Assembly: GCA_902631395.1 (NCBI GenBank)
Contig: CACOYM010000010.1
Coordinates: 30,328 to 94,327, forward strand
Direction: 5' to 3'
Source: Halieaceae bacterium
Lineage (GTDB): Bacteria > Pseudomonadota > Gammaproteobacteria > Pseudomonadales > Halieaceae
DNA length: 64,000 nt
A model generated the notes under the pieces. It was not told where the DNA came from. It worked only from the letters and a program-made list of their open reading frames with translations, and made no database searches. Below, one piece after another: positions 46,597 to 54,122 of this stretch; within the stretch, counting starts at the first letter, position 1; every line of letters begins with the position of its first letter. The position numbers were made by a program, and so were the translations under genes.

Positions 46597-47040
46597 ATGA
46601 AGACTCTCGACCGAGACAGGATTTGCCGAATTCTGAATACAATAATCGAATACGAAATGGCGGGTGTGGTGAGATACGCCCACAGCTCCTTGATGGTTAT
46701 CGGTCCATATAGGCAACCCATTGTTCAGTTTTTACAGGCGCAGGCCACAGAAAGCCTGCAACACGCGTTGGAGGCCGGTGAGCTCATAACAGGCTTAGAT
46801 GGACATCCCAGCCAAAAGATCGCTGATATTGAAGAATCACACGATCACTCAGTGACGCAGATTCTGTCAGAGAGCCTCGCTCACGAGGAGCATGCGGTAA
46901 CCCTCTACAGATCCCTGTTAGATGAGGTGAGTGACGCTAGTGTCATGTTAGAAGAATATGCGCGAGGCAAAATCAGTGCCGAGGAGCAGCATGCGCTGGA
47001 AGTCAAGAAGATGCTAAAGGATTACACCCCAATTTCTTAG
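46597..47040 (+). CDS. Ferritin-like (bacterioferritin superfamily) protein
   Basis: A 147-residue four-helix-bundle protein. Likely iron ligands are Glu and His in IIEYEMAG, TESLQHAL, SLAHEEHAV and the ExxH motif in AEEQHALE, so it may store or oxidise iron. The first ExxH is shifted by one residue compared with bacterioferritin. ATG 46597 with GGGGA upstream gives a normal length. The same frame is open back to ATG 46405 and would add 64 Lys/Arg/Cys-rich residues; no ribosome site supports that start. An alternative oxidase gene follows after 89 bases. Confidence 0.75.
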   Translation: MKTLDRDRICRILNTIIEYEMAGVVRYAHSSLMVIGPYRQPIVQFLQAQATESLQHALEAGELITGLDGHPSQKIADIEESHDHSVTQILSESLAHEEHAVTLYRSLLDEVSDASVMLEEYARGKISAEEQHALEVKKMLKDYTPIS

Positions 47041-47129
47041 ACGCAGTCTTAGCCTACAGAATCCCGTAACCAATGCGCTTTCCATTACAAGTCCGCTACT
47101 GTGCAGGGCCTCAAAGACAGGAAATGGCG

Positions 47130-47702
47130 ATGAGTGATTGGTTTGCACGGAGTATGACGGCTTTCTTCCGCTTTTTTGCCGATGCGTTTTTCGCCACTCG
47201 CTATGGTCATCGCGCTGTCGTGCTTGAGACAGTCGCCGGGGTACCGGGGATGGTTGCCGGCATGTGGGTTCACCTAAAGAGCCTGCGGCAAGCCAAGACA
47301 GGTTACGGCCCACTGATACGTGAGCTACTAGCCGAGGCTGAAAACGAGCGTATGCACCTGATGTTCTTCATCGACATTGCGCAGCCCAGTTGGTTCGAAC
47401 GCGTACTGATACTGACCGCACAACTGGTCTTCATGGCCTACTACTTTTTACTCTATATCGTGTCGCCTAAGACGGCCCACAAGATGATCCACTATTTTGA
47501 GGAGGAAGCAGTCATAAGTTACACCAGCTACCTAGAGCAGATAGAGGCCGGTGAGATAGAGAACTGCCCAGCGCCACGTCTTGCTGTTGACTATTACGAC
47601 CTGCCAGCTGACGCGAAGCTCTCAGACATGATCCGTCGAGTCAGGGCCGACGAGCAAGGGCACGCTGACGCCAACCTGAGGTTCTCAGAGGAATACCGAT
47701 AA
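47130..47702 (+). CDS. aox: Alternative oxidase (di-iron ubiquinol oxidase)
   Basis: A 190-residue interfacial inner-membrane protein that oxidises ubiquinol and reduces O2 to water without pumping protons; such enzymes resist cyanide. All six di-iron ligands are visible: Glu33 in LETVAG, Glu73 and His76 in NERMHL, Glu124 or 125 in FEEEAV, Glu175 and His178 in RADEQGH. It has two hydrophobic stretches, GVPGMVAGM and the long helix near residues 92-111. ATG 47130 has AGGA seven bases upstream; ATG 47124 is also possible. It is shorter than plant AOX, as in other bacteria. Confidence 0.93.
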   Translation: MSDWFARSMTAFFRFFADAFFATRYGHRAVVLETVAGVPGMVAGMWVHLKSLRQAKTGYGPLIRELLAEAENERMHLMFFIDIAQPSWFERVLILTAQLVFMAYYFLLYIVSPKTAHKMIHYFEEEAVISYTSYLEQIEAGEIENCPAPRLAVDYYDLPADAKLSDMIRRVRADEQGHADANLRFSEEYR

Positions 47703-47763
47703 AAAGCGGCTGCCAACGATTTTCTAATGTGATCGTTCGGTAATCGTTGGGAAGATGGGCGAG

Positions 47764-48564
47764 CTATCCTGTTTCACTCTCATCTTCTGGAGGCACGCCC
47801 TCAAGGTGCGCAAATCTCAGTTGGTTCATCAACTCCAGCAAATTGAAAATGTGAGTTAAGACTAGTTTCACTAAAGGTGCCTCACGATTTATTTCGTTTA
47901 AGACGTGCCGGGTCTCAAGCAGCAGAAGATTGCAGTCTTCCATCGCATAAACATTTTTACTCCTGTGAGTGGAGGTGATGATCGAGCCTTCTCCAAAAAA
48001 ATCTGTTTCATGCAGTTCTGCAAATTTTGCGTGGTCTTCTGTGGTTAGAAAGACAGATCCCTTGGCAATAAAGTACAGCCCTTTGGGAGGCTCACCAACC
48101 AAAAAAATAGATTGGTCTTTGCGGGCCGAGGACTTTTTAAAACAGTCCTTATAATGAAGAAGAAACCTATCCTCGAATACTGGATTAACTCTTTGTTCGT
48201 TGGCATAAATCCTCGTGACACTATTCCTAATTATCTCGTTAACAAGAAAACTTGCGTTCATCACAGCTTTTCGGAGAGCGCTTCCATCAACAGAGACCAC
48301 CTCTAAAGGCTCGTGGATTGTATAAATTCTGTCCAAAGGCCTCCTACTTAATGTGGCTGCAAGGTAAATTGAATCGCCAGCAGAAAAACTTTGTGTTGAA
48401 TGAATGGGGGTGTCGAATACTGAGTGATCCCTCAGGAGTGCAATACCCTTTGTTATAAATAGCGTTGCATCTCTGCTTTGTAATTCCTTGGCGTCAGAAA
48501 TTACGCGCATTTCAGCTGCTTTCGATTTTTTTACCTCCGCTAGAAGCAGTTGTTTATCTAGCAT
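47764..48564 (-). CDS. Cyclic-nucleotide-binding-domain protein
   Basis: A 266-residue protein. Its C-terminal half has a cNMP-binding (Crp-like) beta-barrel: SIFLVGEPPKGLYFIAKGSV, FFGEGSIIT and NVYAMEDCNLLLLE. The N-terminal half (FSAGDSIYLAATLSRRPLDRIY, then VVSVDGSALRKAV) looks like a second, degenerate barrel. No DNA-binding helix-turn-helix is seen after the barrel, so it is probably not a Crp-type regulator itself. ATG 48564 has GGAG upstream. It converges with the alternative oxidase gene, about 60 bases apart. Confidence 0.75.
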   Translation of the reverse strand: MLDKQLLLAEVKKSKAAEMRVISDAKELQSRDATLFITKGIALLRDHSVFDTPIHSTQSFSAGDSIYLAATLSRRPLDRIYTIHEPLEVVSVDGSALRKAVMNASFLVNEIIRNSVTRIYANEQRVNPVFEDRFLLHYKDCFKKSSARKDQSIFLVGEPPKGLYFIAKGSVFLTTEDHAKFAELHETDFFGEGSIITSTHRSKNVYAMEDCNLLLLETRHVLNEINREAPLVKLVLTHIFNLLELMNQLRFAHLEGVPPEDESETG

Positions 48565-49419
48565 AAGACTCTCCACCGAACCTTTGTTGTTGCATCGCCT
48601 GCTCCCTACGAGGATGCTCGATGGAAAAAAGTGACGGGCTACTTAGATATTTAAAAAGCATTTTTCGCAAAAATATTTGCATTGTTTTATGAATTTAATG
48701 GCATCTTAGCTGTCCATCAAGCGGGCAATCACGTCTATTGGAGCGGGCCACTGCCCTTAAAAAGAGGTCCAAAAACTAAACATTATTTCAGCAATAAGGA
48801 AGTGCCAACCGCCCTCTAATCCATCGCCGTCCAACTAGTCCGCGGAGTTGAGAGTGCTTCTAGAACGCAATTGCTGGCCATTTTAAAAAGCAGGGGTTAG
48901 CTGCCGAGGCGATTTTGATAGTTGCCATGGAATTGTGTAGCCGAGCACTACCTCGTGAGCTTAACCTAGTGGATCGCTGTCGAATATCTCTAAAAAATTG
49001 TAATCTATCCGTGTCCCATTTGGGTGCCTCAATTCTCGTATCCTCTGCTTGGTAAATTCCTTCAGTATTACCGTCTTCTCCCTCACACTCCTCCAATGGC
49101 GTTCCTGCTGCTGGGTATGAGTTGTATGGAATTTGCGATTCAACGGCGGACAGCCGTCGCCAGGTTCCACCTTCTGCCCAGAAGGTATTGGTTGATGCGC
49201 CGCCTCTACCGTTTATCGCACAGGGGCAATAGAGTTTGTTAGATTGGCGAGATTTTAGGACTCGGCAGGTCTACTCTGCTGCATCCCACGGTACCGTATA
49301 TAAATGTTTCGGTGCGCCGCGGGACGGTTGTACCAGTATTGAGGTTTAGTAAGGTCGCCCATGGCAGTACTTAGAGAGTTCGGCAGCCTAAAATTTTTTG
49401 TCAACAGAACCTAAAAACC
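48565..49419. other. Long non-coding stretch in the accessory region
   Basis: About 855 bases without a convincing gene. An AT-rich part (48640-48710) is followed by repeat copy C. A minus-strand frame at 48961-49170 reads somewhat protein-like near its end (RELRHPNGTRIDYNFLEIFD) but has no recognisable family and a weak start, so it is not called. Confidence 0.5.
48802..48930 (+). repeat. Dispersed structured repeat, copy C
   Basis: Aligned with copy A over both arms: CCATCGCCGTCCAACTAGT on the left, and TTGCTGGCCATTTTAAAAAG, CAGGGGTTAGCTG and GATTTTGATAGTTGCC on the right. The corresponding stretches of A are TCTGCTGGTCAATAGAAAAA, GCAGAGGCTAACTG and GATTGTGATGGTTACC. Inner dyad CAACT/AGTTG is present. 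Confidence 0.6.
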
Positions 49420-50913
49420 ATGAACTCCAAACTTTTTATCATTTTAGGAAACCAGCTTTTTGAGCCGAAGTTACTCAAAACGCTCTCCTGCCGAAACGTT
49501 TTTATGGCTGAAGATTTTGGTCTATGCACATACGAGAAGCACCACAAACTAAAGATATATTTGTTCCTAACGGCAATGAGGGAATACAAAGATGAATTAC
49601 GCGCCAACTCAATTGAAGTTGAATATTTTCCGCTTGAGAAAAGAGTAGATTCGAGTTCGTACTCTGAATTCCTCCTTGCCTACCTAAAAGAGAAAAAAAT
49701 TAGTGAAATAGAAATTTTTGAGATTGAAGACAAGGAATTTGAAGCCGAGTTTCTGGAAACTCTGAGTCGAGGTGGGATTTCAGTCAATACACATAAATCA
49801 CCGATGTTTATGGTGAGCCGCGAAGAATTTGCCGATTTCTTTGCCGAAAAAAAAGAATATCGCCTAGCAGCTTTTTATAAGTCAACTCGTCGGAAAAGGA
49901 AGCTTCTTGTATCTAGCGACCTTGATCCGATTGGTGGTAAATGGTCATTCGACGAAGATAATAGAAAACGAATTCCAAAAGGCACAAAGCTACCTCATGC
50001 CAAAGTCCCCGCGACATCAAAATATGATCAAGCGGTCAGACTTCTTATCGACACGTTTTTCATCAATCACCCTGGCGAAACTTCTAACGTCTGGTTTCCT
50101 GTGACGCGGCACGGAGCAATTTCTCATTTAGAAGACTTTTTAAATTACAGAATGGAAAGTTTTGGAGTTTTTGAGGATGCGATGGTTAGTGGGGAAAATT
50201 TTTTATTTCATAGCACCATCAGTCCTCTGCTTAACATTGGCCTACTGACGCCCGACACCGTAATTCAAGCTGCCCTAAAAAAGTACGATAGAGGGCTCAT
50301 CCCTCTGAATTCGATCGAGGGCTTCGTAAGACAAATACTTGGTTGGAGAGAGTTTATAAGAGGCATATATCAGTGCAGTGGCGAAAGACAAAAGGCTGCC
50401 AATTTTTGGAATCACTCACGCTCCTTGACAGGAAGTTGGTACGACGGTTCAACAGGTATCGTACCACTTGACGATAATATTAATCTTGCTCAGCGGGATG
50501 GATATGCGCATCACATACCGAGGCTGATGGTTATAAGCAATTTGATGAATCTATGCGAGGTTGATCCGAACTCTATCTACAGATGGTTTATGGAAATGTT
50601 TATTGATTCCTCCGACTGGGTGATGGTTCCAAACGTTTATGGAATGGCGACATTTGCAGATGGCGGTCTCATGTCCACAAAACCCTACACCTGCGGCTCA
50701 AATTATATTTTGAAGATGAGTAACTATAAGCGCGGAGACTGGTGTGACGTTGTGGACGGCCTATATTGGAGATTCATTGAAAAAAATTCTGATTTTTACG
50801 AGACCAATGCGCGGCTGTCGTTTCAGTTGACAATGCTCCACAGAATGAAAGCAGATCGTAAGCGCTTAATCTTCGATGCCGCCGAAAATTTTTTGGCTCA
50901 AAATACGTGCTGA
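49420..50913 (+). CDS. Fe-S-type photolyase/cryptochrome-like protein (PhrB group) lacking most cluster cysteines
   Basis: A 497-residue flavoprotein of the bacterial (6-4) photolyase group: FIILGNQLF at the start, WFPVTRHGAISHLEDFLNYR, LLNIGLLTP, GFVRQILGWREFIRGIY, and WVMVPNVYGMATFADGG in the FAD domain. In relatives a 4Fe-4S cluster is bound by one Cys before the last helices and by a YCxxC...C region. Here the first position reads Met (SNLMNLCEV) and the CxxC segment is deleted (MSNYKRGDWC), so only one ligand is plausible. The gene is clearly AT-richer than its surroundings, suggesting transfer. It may repair (6-4) photoproducts or act as a light sensor. Confidence 0.88.
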   Translation: MNSKLFIILGNQLFEPKLLKTLSCRNVFMAEDFGLCTYEKHHKLKIYLFLTAMREYKDELRANSIEVEYFPLEKRVDSSSYSEFLLAYLKEKKISEIEIFEIEDKEFEAEFLETLSRGGISVNTHKSPMFMVSREEFADFFAEKKEYRLAAFYKSTRRKRKLLVSSDLDPIGGKWSFDEDNRKRIPKGTKLPHAKVPATSKYDQAVRLLIDTFFINHPGETSNVWFPVTRHGAISHLEDFLNYRMESFGVFEDAMVSGENFLFHSTISPLLNIGLLTPDTVIQAALKKYDRGLIPLNSIEGFVRQILGWREFIRGIYQCSGERQKAANFWNHSRSLTGSWYDGSTGIVPLDDNINLAQRDGYAHHIPRLMVISNLMNLCEVDPNSIYRWFMEMFIDSSDWVMVPNVYGMATFADGGLMSTKPYTCGSNYILKMSNYKRGDWCDVVDGLYWRFIEKNSDFYETNARLSFQLTMLHRMKADRKRLIFDAAENFLAQNTC

Positions 50914-51009
50914 GGTAAGAGGCTCGCCGGTCTGATCAATACCGAGGTGCATTTTAGAGCCAATATCGATGTGTAATTAAAAAGGACGTCCGCTGTTGCC
51001 CTTCGATTT

Positions 51010-51095
51010 AAATGTTCTGGAATGAAACATTTATTTGTCGATGCCATATCAGGAACGATAAAGACCCCATGCCGCCTTGGGTTTGGAGAAGGCGG
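51010..51095 (+). repeat. Hairpins upstream of the sorting-signal gene; possible partial repeat copy E
   Basis: Two perfect 7-bp stems: AAATGTT/AACATTT (51010-51032) and CCGCCTT/AAGGCGG (51072-51095). The second begins within CCCCATGCCGCC, close to the left arm CCTCCATGCCACCGC of copy B and CCCCCATGCCACGC of copy D, so it may be a shortened member of the family. Confidence 0.35.
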
Positions 51096-51200
51096 TAGTT
51101 AATCTCAGCCACCTGCGCGCACGCAAAGCCTACAAACACCAGTAATATGACGGCGAGTTAGTTCCCATTAGCCGGTAGCCTTTAGGTTAGAGGTGTCGCT

Positions 51201-51842
51201 ATGAAGAAGTTTTTTATGCTTCTTGCGTTGGTGGTCGGTGGGTCGTCTCTGGCTAGGCACTCGGTGGCTGTGCCGCTGATAATCACAATGTCAGTGCCAA
51301 GTGTGTCTGGCTCGCTAGATGGGGTGGATTTCACCGACCTACCCATAGCGTTCACTATTCAGGTCTATTCCGATGACATCGTGTCGTCGCCCGCACCTCC
51401 GGGTGTAATCCAATATGAGGTCCAGTGGAGTAGCACGTCCATTTTGCTTGGGGACACGCAACTCGAGTCGCCTGAACCAGTAGGTGCTGGTAGACACCTT
51501 GTGGACGTCTACCCGACCTATGGGCGTTACTCTGTTACCGGGGGATTTCAGACTGGGAACATGCCGGGCCTCGCAAATTGGGACTTATCTAGCCCCGTAG
51601 GCCCGCTATACAATGATGAGTTTTCTACCGGGGGCTCTGGATATGATACCGACGGTGGTCAGTTGGATTTTGCTAATCAAGGCTCTATTGCGGGCGGTAT
51701 TTTTGAGATTGCTAGGGCTGAGGATTCGGGTTCTGGTGAATCTTCATCAGTGGCGGTACCCGCGTTACCAATATTCATACTGTTCGTTCTCGGTGGACTG
51801 CTCGCGCTCTTTGGGTTCTCAAGAATCAGAGCCTCAAAATAA
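51201..51842 (+). CDS. Exported protein with PEP-CTERM-like C-terminal sorting signal
   Basis: A 213-residue protein with an N-terminal signal peptide (MKKFFMLLALVVGGSSLA). A Gly/Ser-rich beta-type body without recognised domain follows, and the C-terminus is tripartite: VAVPALP, a helix of about 17 hydrophobic residues and the basic end FSRIRASK. This layout is that of PEP-CTERM-like substrates handled by exosortases; none is encoded in the window. Ribosome site TAGAGGTG precedes the ATG. Function unknown, possibly surface or matrix. Confidence 0.65.
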   Translation: MKKFFMLLALVVGGSSLARHSVAVPLIITMSVPSVSGSLDGVDFTDLPIAFTIQVYSDDIVSSPAPPGVIQYEVQWSSTSILLGDTQLESPEPVGAGRHLVDVYPTYGRYSVTGGFQTGNMPGLANWDLSSPVGPLYNDEFSTGGSGYDTDGGQLDFANQGSIAGGIFEIARAEDSGSGESSSVAVPALPIFILFVLGGLLALFGFSRIRASK

Positions 51843-51852
51843 TCTCTTTTAA

Positions 51853-51872
51853 GCGGGAGTGGCACCTCCCGC
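51853..51872 (+). terminator. Hairpin after the sorting-signal gene
   Basis: GCGGGAG-TGGCAC-CTCCCGC is a perfect seven-pair stem eleven bases after the stop codon. No T run follows on the plus strand, so it may be a weak terminator or an mRNA-stabilising element. Confidence 0.4.
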
Positions 51873-51952
51873 GAATGAACAGGCCTGACCTCCTCCCCGG
51901 GGTAGGGTTCTGCTGACACTAATAAGTCAGAATAACTTCAAACAAACCCCAG

Positions 51953-51998
51953 ATAACCCAGAAGAGCAGGGCAGTCCCATAGGGCTATCTTGGGTTAT
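51953..51998. repeat. Inverted repeat ATAACCCA/TGGGTTAT
   Basis: Eight perfect pairs separated by 30 bases, with a further inner dyad AGTCCCATAGGGCT. It lies between the hairpin at 51853 and the RiPP precursor gene. Function unknown. Confidence 0.4.
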
Positions 51999-52070
51999 GT
52001 CGGATTATCCCGAAGTAAAGGGAACTTAAAATCCTCTCAAGGAACTGCTCTTGCTCCTGCAGGAGATATC

Positions 52071-52092
52071 TGATGAGCGCCCTCGCTCATCA
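52071..52092 (-). terminator. Hairpin downstream of the Nif11-type gene
   Basis: On the minus strand TGATGAGCG-AGGG-CGCTCATCA forms nine perfect pairs about 40 bases after the stop codon of the RiPP precursor gene. A 12-base palindrome CTCCTGCAGGAG follows at 52054-52065. There is no T run. Confidence 0.4.
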
Positions 52093-52130
52093 CCAATGGG
52101 AGCATCCCAGTCGTTCTCCTGATTTGATGG

Positions 52131-52373
52131 TTACGAGCTGCCACCAGATCTACCCCCACCAGCCAACACATCCAAGTCAAAATCGCTGAGCTCGCTATCT
52201 TGGGCCATTTCCCGAGGCTGCTCACCTTCTTCTGCTGTGAGGCTGAAGCCATTCTTACTTGCGATTTCACTTACCTTCGCACTTTCGGTTATCAAGGCTG
52301 AACGGATTTCTTTTTGTACGTCCTCGTTTTGTGATGCGTAGTCACGGAAGGCATTTGCTTGATCTAAAGGCAT
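52131..52373 (-). CDS. Nif11-type leader peptide, RiPP precursor
   Basis: An 80-residue peptide with the Nif11-like leader pattern: the opening MPLDQANAFRDYASQNEDVQ, then a helix, ASKNGFSLTAEE, and the closing ELSDFDLDVLAGG with the double-glycine cleavage site. Only about seven residues remain as core after the cleavage site (GRSGGSS), which are rich in Ser and Gly and contain no Cys. Such leaders guide modifying enzymes and a peptidase-exporter; none of these is encoded in the window. The ATG has GGGAG seven bases upstream, so it looks expressed. Confidence 0.7.
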   Translation of the reverse strand: MPLDQANAFRDYASQNEDVQKEIRSALITESAKVSEIASKNGFSLTAEEGEQPREMAQDSELSDFDLDVLAGGGRSGGSS

Positions 52374-52469
52374 TGGATTCTCCCGTGGAATATCAGGAAT
52401 GAGTTGATGCTACTCCCAAAATTAAAAAAGGAGCCAACGCTTCAGCCTCCTTTGTCATACAAAGAAATA

Positions 52470-52583
52470 CCAGCAACCCTCCATGCCACCGCTGCCCAAA
52501 AAGTCTGCCTAGGTGGGTGCTATCGGCGGTGGAAATTGGGTTGCGCCGCTAACTGCCATTTTAATTGTGATGGTTACCGCTTA
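52470..52583 (+). repeat. Dispersed structured repeat, copy B
   Basis: The left half folds with nested boxes: GCAACCC (52473) pairs with GGGTTGC (52538), and CCACCGC (52486) with GCGGTGG (52526); the spacers between boxes are 6 and 5 bases. The right half (CGCTAACTGCC, then AATTGTGATGGTTACCGC) is nearly identical to copy A. Confidence 0.65.
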
Positions 52584-52666
52584 GCTTCATTTGCATCAAA
52601 TGTCCGTATTTTTGTCTCCTAGCTAAACTAGTAAGTTAGTAATTCTGTTTTGGGGAGACAGCATTT

Positions 52667-53014
52667 GTGGATACAGATTTTCTAGTCATTCTCGTAATTG
52701 CATTTGGCATTGTCGGTCTTATTTTTCTCGTTATCGCGATCACTAATAGATGCCCCGCCTGTGGCAGCCTTGGCCATGGTTTCAAGTCGGATAAAGTTTG
52801 GGATCGTGAAACGGGCCACGCCTACTTCGTTTGCAGAACATGCGGCGATAAGCAGTTAAAGGGGCAGGTATCCGCTGATGGCAGTGTGATGTGGTCCGGC
52901 GGCGGTTCTGGCAACTTCGATGAAAACGGTGACTACACCGGTGACGCTGGAGGCGCCTTTGGTGATGGCGGCGGCGACGGCGGTGGGGGTGATGGTGGCG
53001 GTGGTGGCGAGTAG
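52667..53014 (+). CDS. Membrane-anchored zinc-ribbon protein with Gly-rich tail
   Basis: A 115-residue protein: one N-terminal membrane helix (FLVILVIAFGIVGLIFLVIA), a zinc ribbon with CPAC and CRTC about 29 residues apart, and a C-terminal tail made almost only of Gly and Asp/Glu from about residue 80. GTG 52667 has GGGGAG upstream. No family function is known. The Gly/Asp tail resembles low-complexity linkers. It sits between repeat copy B and a nuclease remnant. Confidence 0.6.
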   Translation: MDTDFLVILVIAFGIVGLIFLVIAITNRCPACGSLGHGFKSDKVWDRETGHAYFVCRTCGDKQLKGQVSADGSVMWSGGGSGNFDENGDYTGDAGGAFGDGGGDGGGGDGGGGGE

Positions 53015-53021
53015 ATGTGGC

Positions 53022-53129
53022 ACTTTGAAACCAGACGATAAGCTCCTTGAGAACTGCCAAAAAGAAGCCAGAGAGGCGCCAAAGGGTCTGTGGACTGATC
53101 ATGACGTCATGGCGCCTTGGAAGTGTAGG
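53022..53129 (+). pseudogene. Staphylococcal-nuclease-like C-terminal fragment
   Basis: About 36 codons read KPDDKLLENCQKEAREAPKG and then LWTDHDVMAPWKCR, matching the end of SNase/thermonuclease domains (AR...GLW...PPWEWR). The catalytic N-terminal part is missing; the fragment begins a few bases after the stop of the zinc-ribbon gene. It is therefore a relic. The rest of the gap up to 53694 holds repeat copy D and nothing else recognised. Confidence 0.6.
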
Positions 53130-53410
53130 GGAAGATCAATAAATCTATGGTCTATTCGTATGCTTGTGCGTTTGGCGCTTCTACAAGCCTCAAGTAGGAT
53201 CGCTTCATTGGCCAAATTATGTTGCTCCCTTTTCTCAGTCACGACGGCTTTAATGTGGAATTTGAACTTCTGATATTATTGATTGAGGTAGGCAGATGAT
53301 CCGTCAGTCCTTTTCACGGTTAGCTAGCGCCTCTCTTTTGTGCACCCCGTTTGCCTTTGCGTTCAGCCTGCTTTGCAGCTTTAAATATGCTTCGAGGAAG
53401 ATGTTTGGCT

Positions 53411-53470
53411 TCCCATCCCCCATGCCACGCTGTCCAACCAGTTAGGTGCTACTGGTAGGTGCCGCAAACC
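53411..53470 (+). repeat. Dispersed structured repeat, copy D (partial)
   Basis: CCCCCATGCCACGCTGTCCA continues as ACCAGTTAGGTGCTACTGGT. It matches the left arm of copy B (CCTCCATGCCACCGCTGCCC) and has its own inner stem ACCAGT/ACTGGT. The right arm typical of A-C is not recognisable. Confidence 0.45.
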
Positions 53471-53694
53471 GCCTTCTAGACTGAGCTTATGGCAGGCCTG
53501 CGGTTGCAGAAGAAACTGAGATAGTGGATTTACCGCGTCTGGTTATTCAGTTGACTCAATGACGACCCTCTCGACCACAACGAAATCCTCACAAATCTGT
53601 AGCTCAAATAAAACTCTGCCGTGATAGCTTTAACGTGCATCTCCAAAAATCGGAGCTTGCAGGGCATCAATTACAGAACATAGGAGATAAAGAA

Positions 53695-54090
53695 ATGAAA
53701 AAGTTAATGGGAAGTCTGCTTGGTTTAATGCTGTTATACGGCAACACTGCGGTTGCTCAGAACCCAGTGCAGTTTTATGGATGCAAACTGAACGAGGGTA
53801 GTTCCATGTCTGATGTTATGGCCTACGTTGACAAATGGAACGCAGTGCTAGATGAAATTGGTACAGAGCAGTACCAAGCGTGGGTTATGACACCTCAGTT
53901 CAGTAGTGATATGAATTTATGGGACTTTATGTGGGTAGGTGCATGGAGCAACTACGAGGTTATGGGAGAGAATATGCAGAAGTATGTTGCCTCAGAAGAG
54001 GCGTCTAACATTGATGCTACTTGGCCCGCAAACTGCGAAATGCACACCTTGTGGGATTCACGTCAGATACGCGAGGCGTCTCAGCAATAA
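53695..54090 (+). CDS. Small secreted protein of unknown function
   Basis: A 131-residue protein with a clear signal peptide (MKKLMGSLLGLMLLYGNTAVA, cut before QNP). The mature part has two cysteines (YGCKLNEG and PANCEMHT) that could form a disulfide, and many aromatic residues (LWDFMWVGAWSNYEVMG). It looks periplasmic or secreted; no family was recognised. TAGGAG lies eight bases before the ATG. It is the last gene before ssrA. Confidence 0.7.
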   Translation: MKKLMGSLLGLMLLYGNTAVAQNPVQFYGCKLNEGSSMSDVMAYVDKWNAVLDEIGTEQYQAWVMTPQFSSDMNLWDFMWVGAWSNYEVMGENMQKYVASEEASNIDATWPANCEMHTLWDSRQIREASQQ

Positions 54091-54106
54091 AGCTAGTTAT
54101 TCGTAT

Positions 54107-54122
54107 GGGCGCGAAAGCGCCC
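54107..54122 (+). terminator. GNRA-tetraloop hairpin after the secreted-protein gene
   Basis: GGGCGC-GAAA-GCGCCC is a stable hairpin 17 bases after the stop codon. No strong T run follows. The remaining bases up to the ssrA 3' end (54354) show nothing else. Confidence 0.45.

Noticed and set aside
48961..49170. 69-residue minus-strand frame with protein-like C-terminus
   Set aside because: Begins at a weakly supported GTG and overlaps other equally long frames; no family recognised.
52912..53020. Gly/Asp-coding GGC-rich stretch as a simple-sequence repeat
   Set aside because: It is explained as the low-complexity tail of the zinc-ribbon protein.
53296..53445. 49-residue plus-strand frame with a ribosome-site-like GAGG upstream
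   Set aside because: Its 3' part lies in repeat copy D and the sequence looks like no protein family; probably chance.
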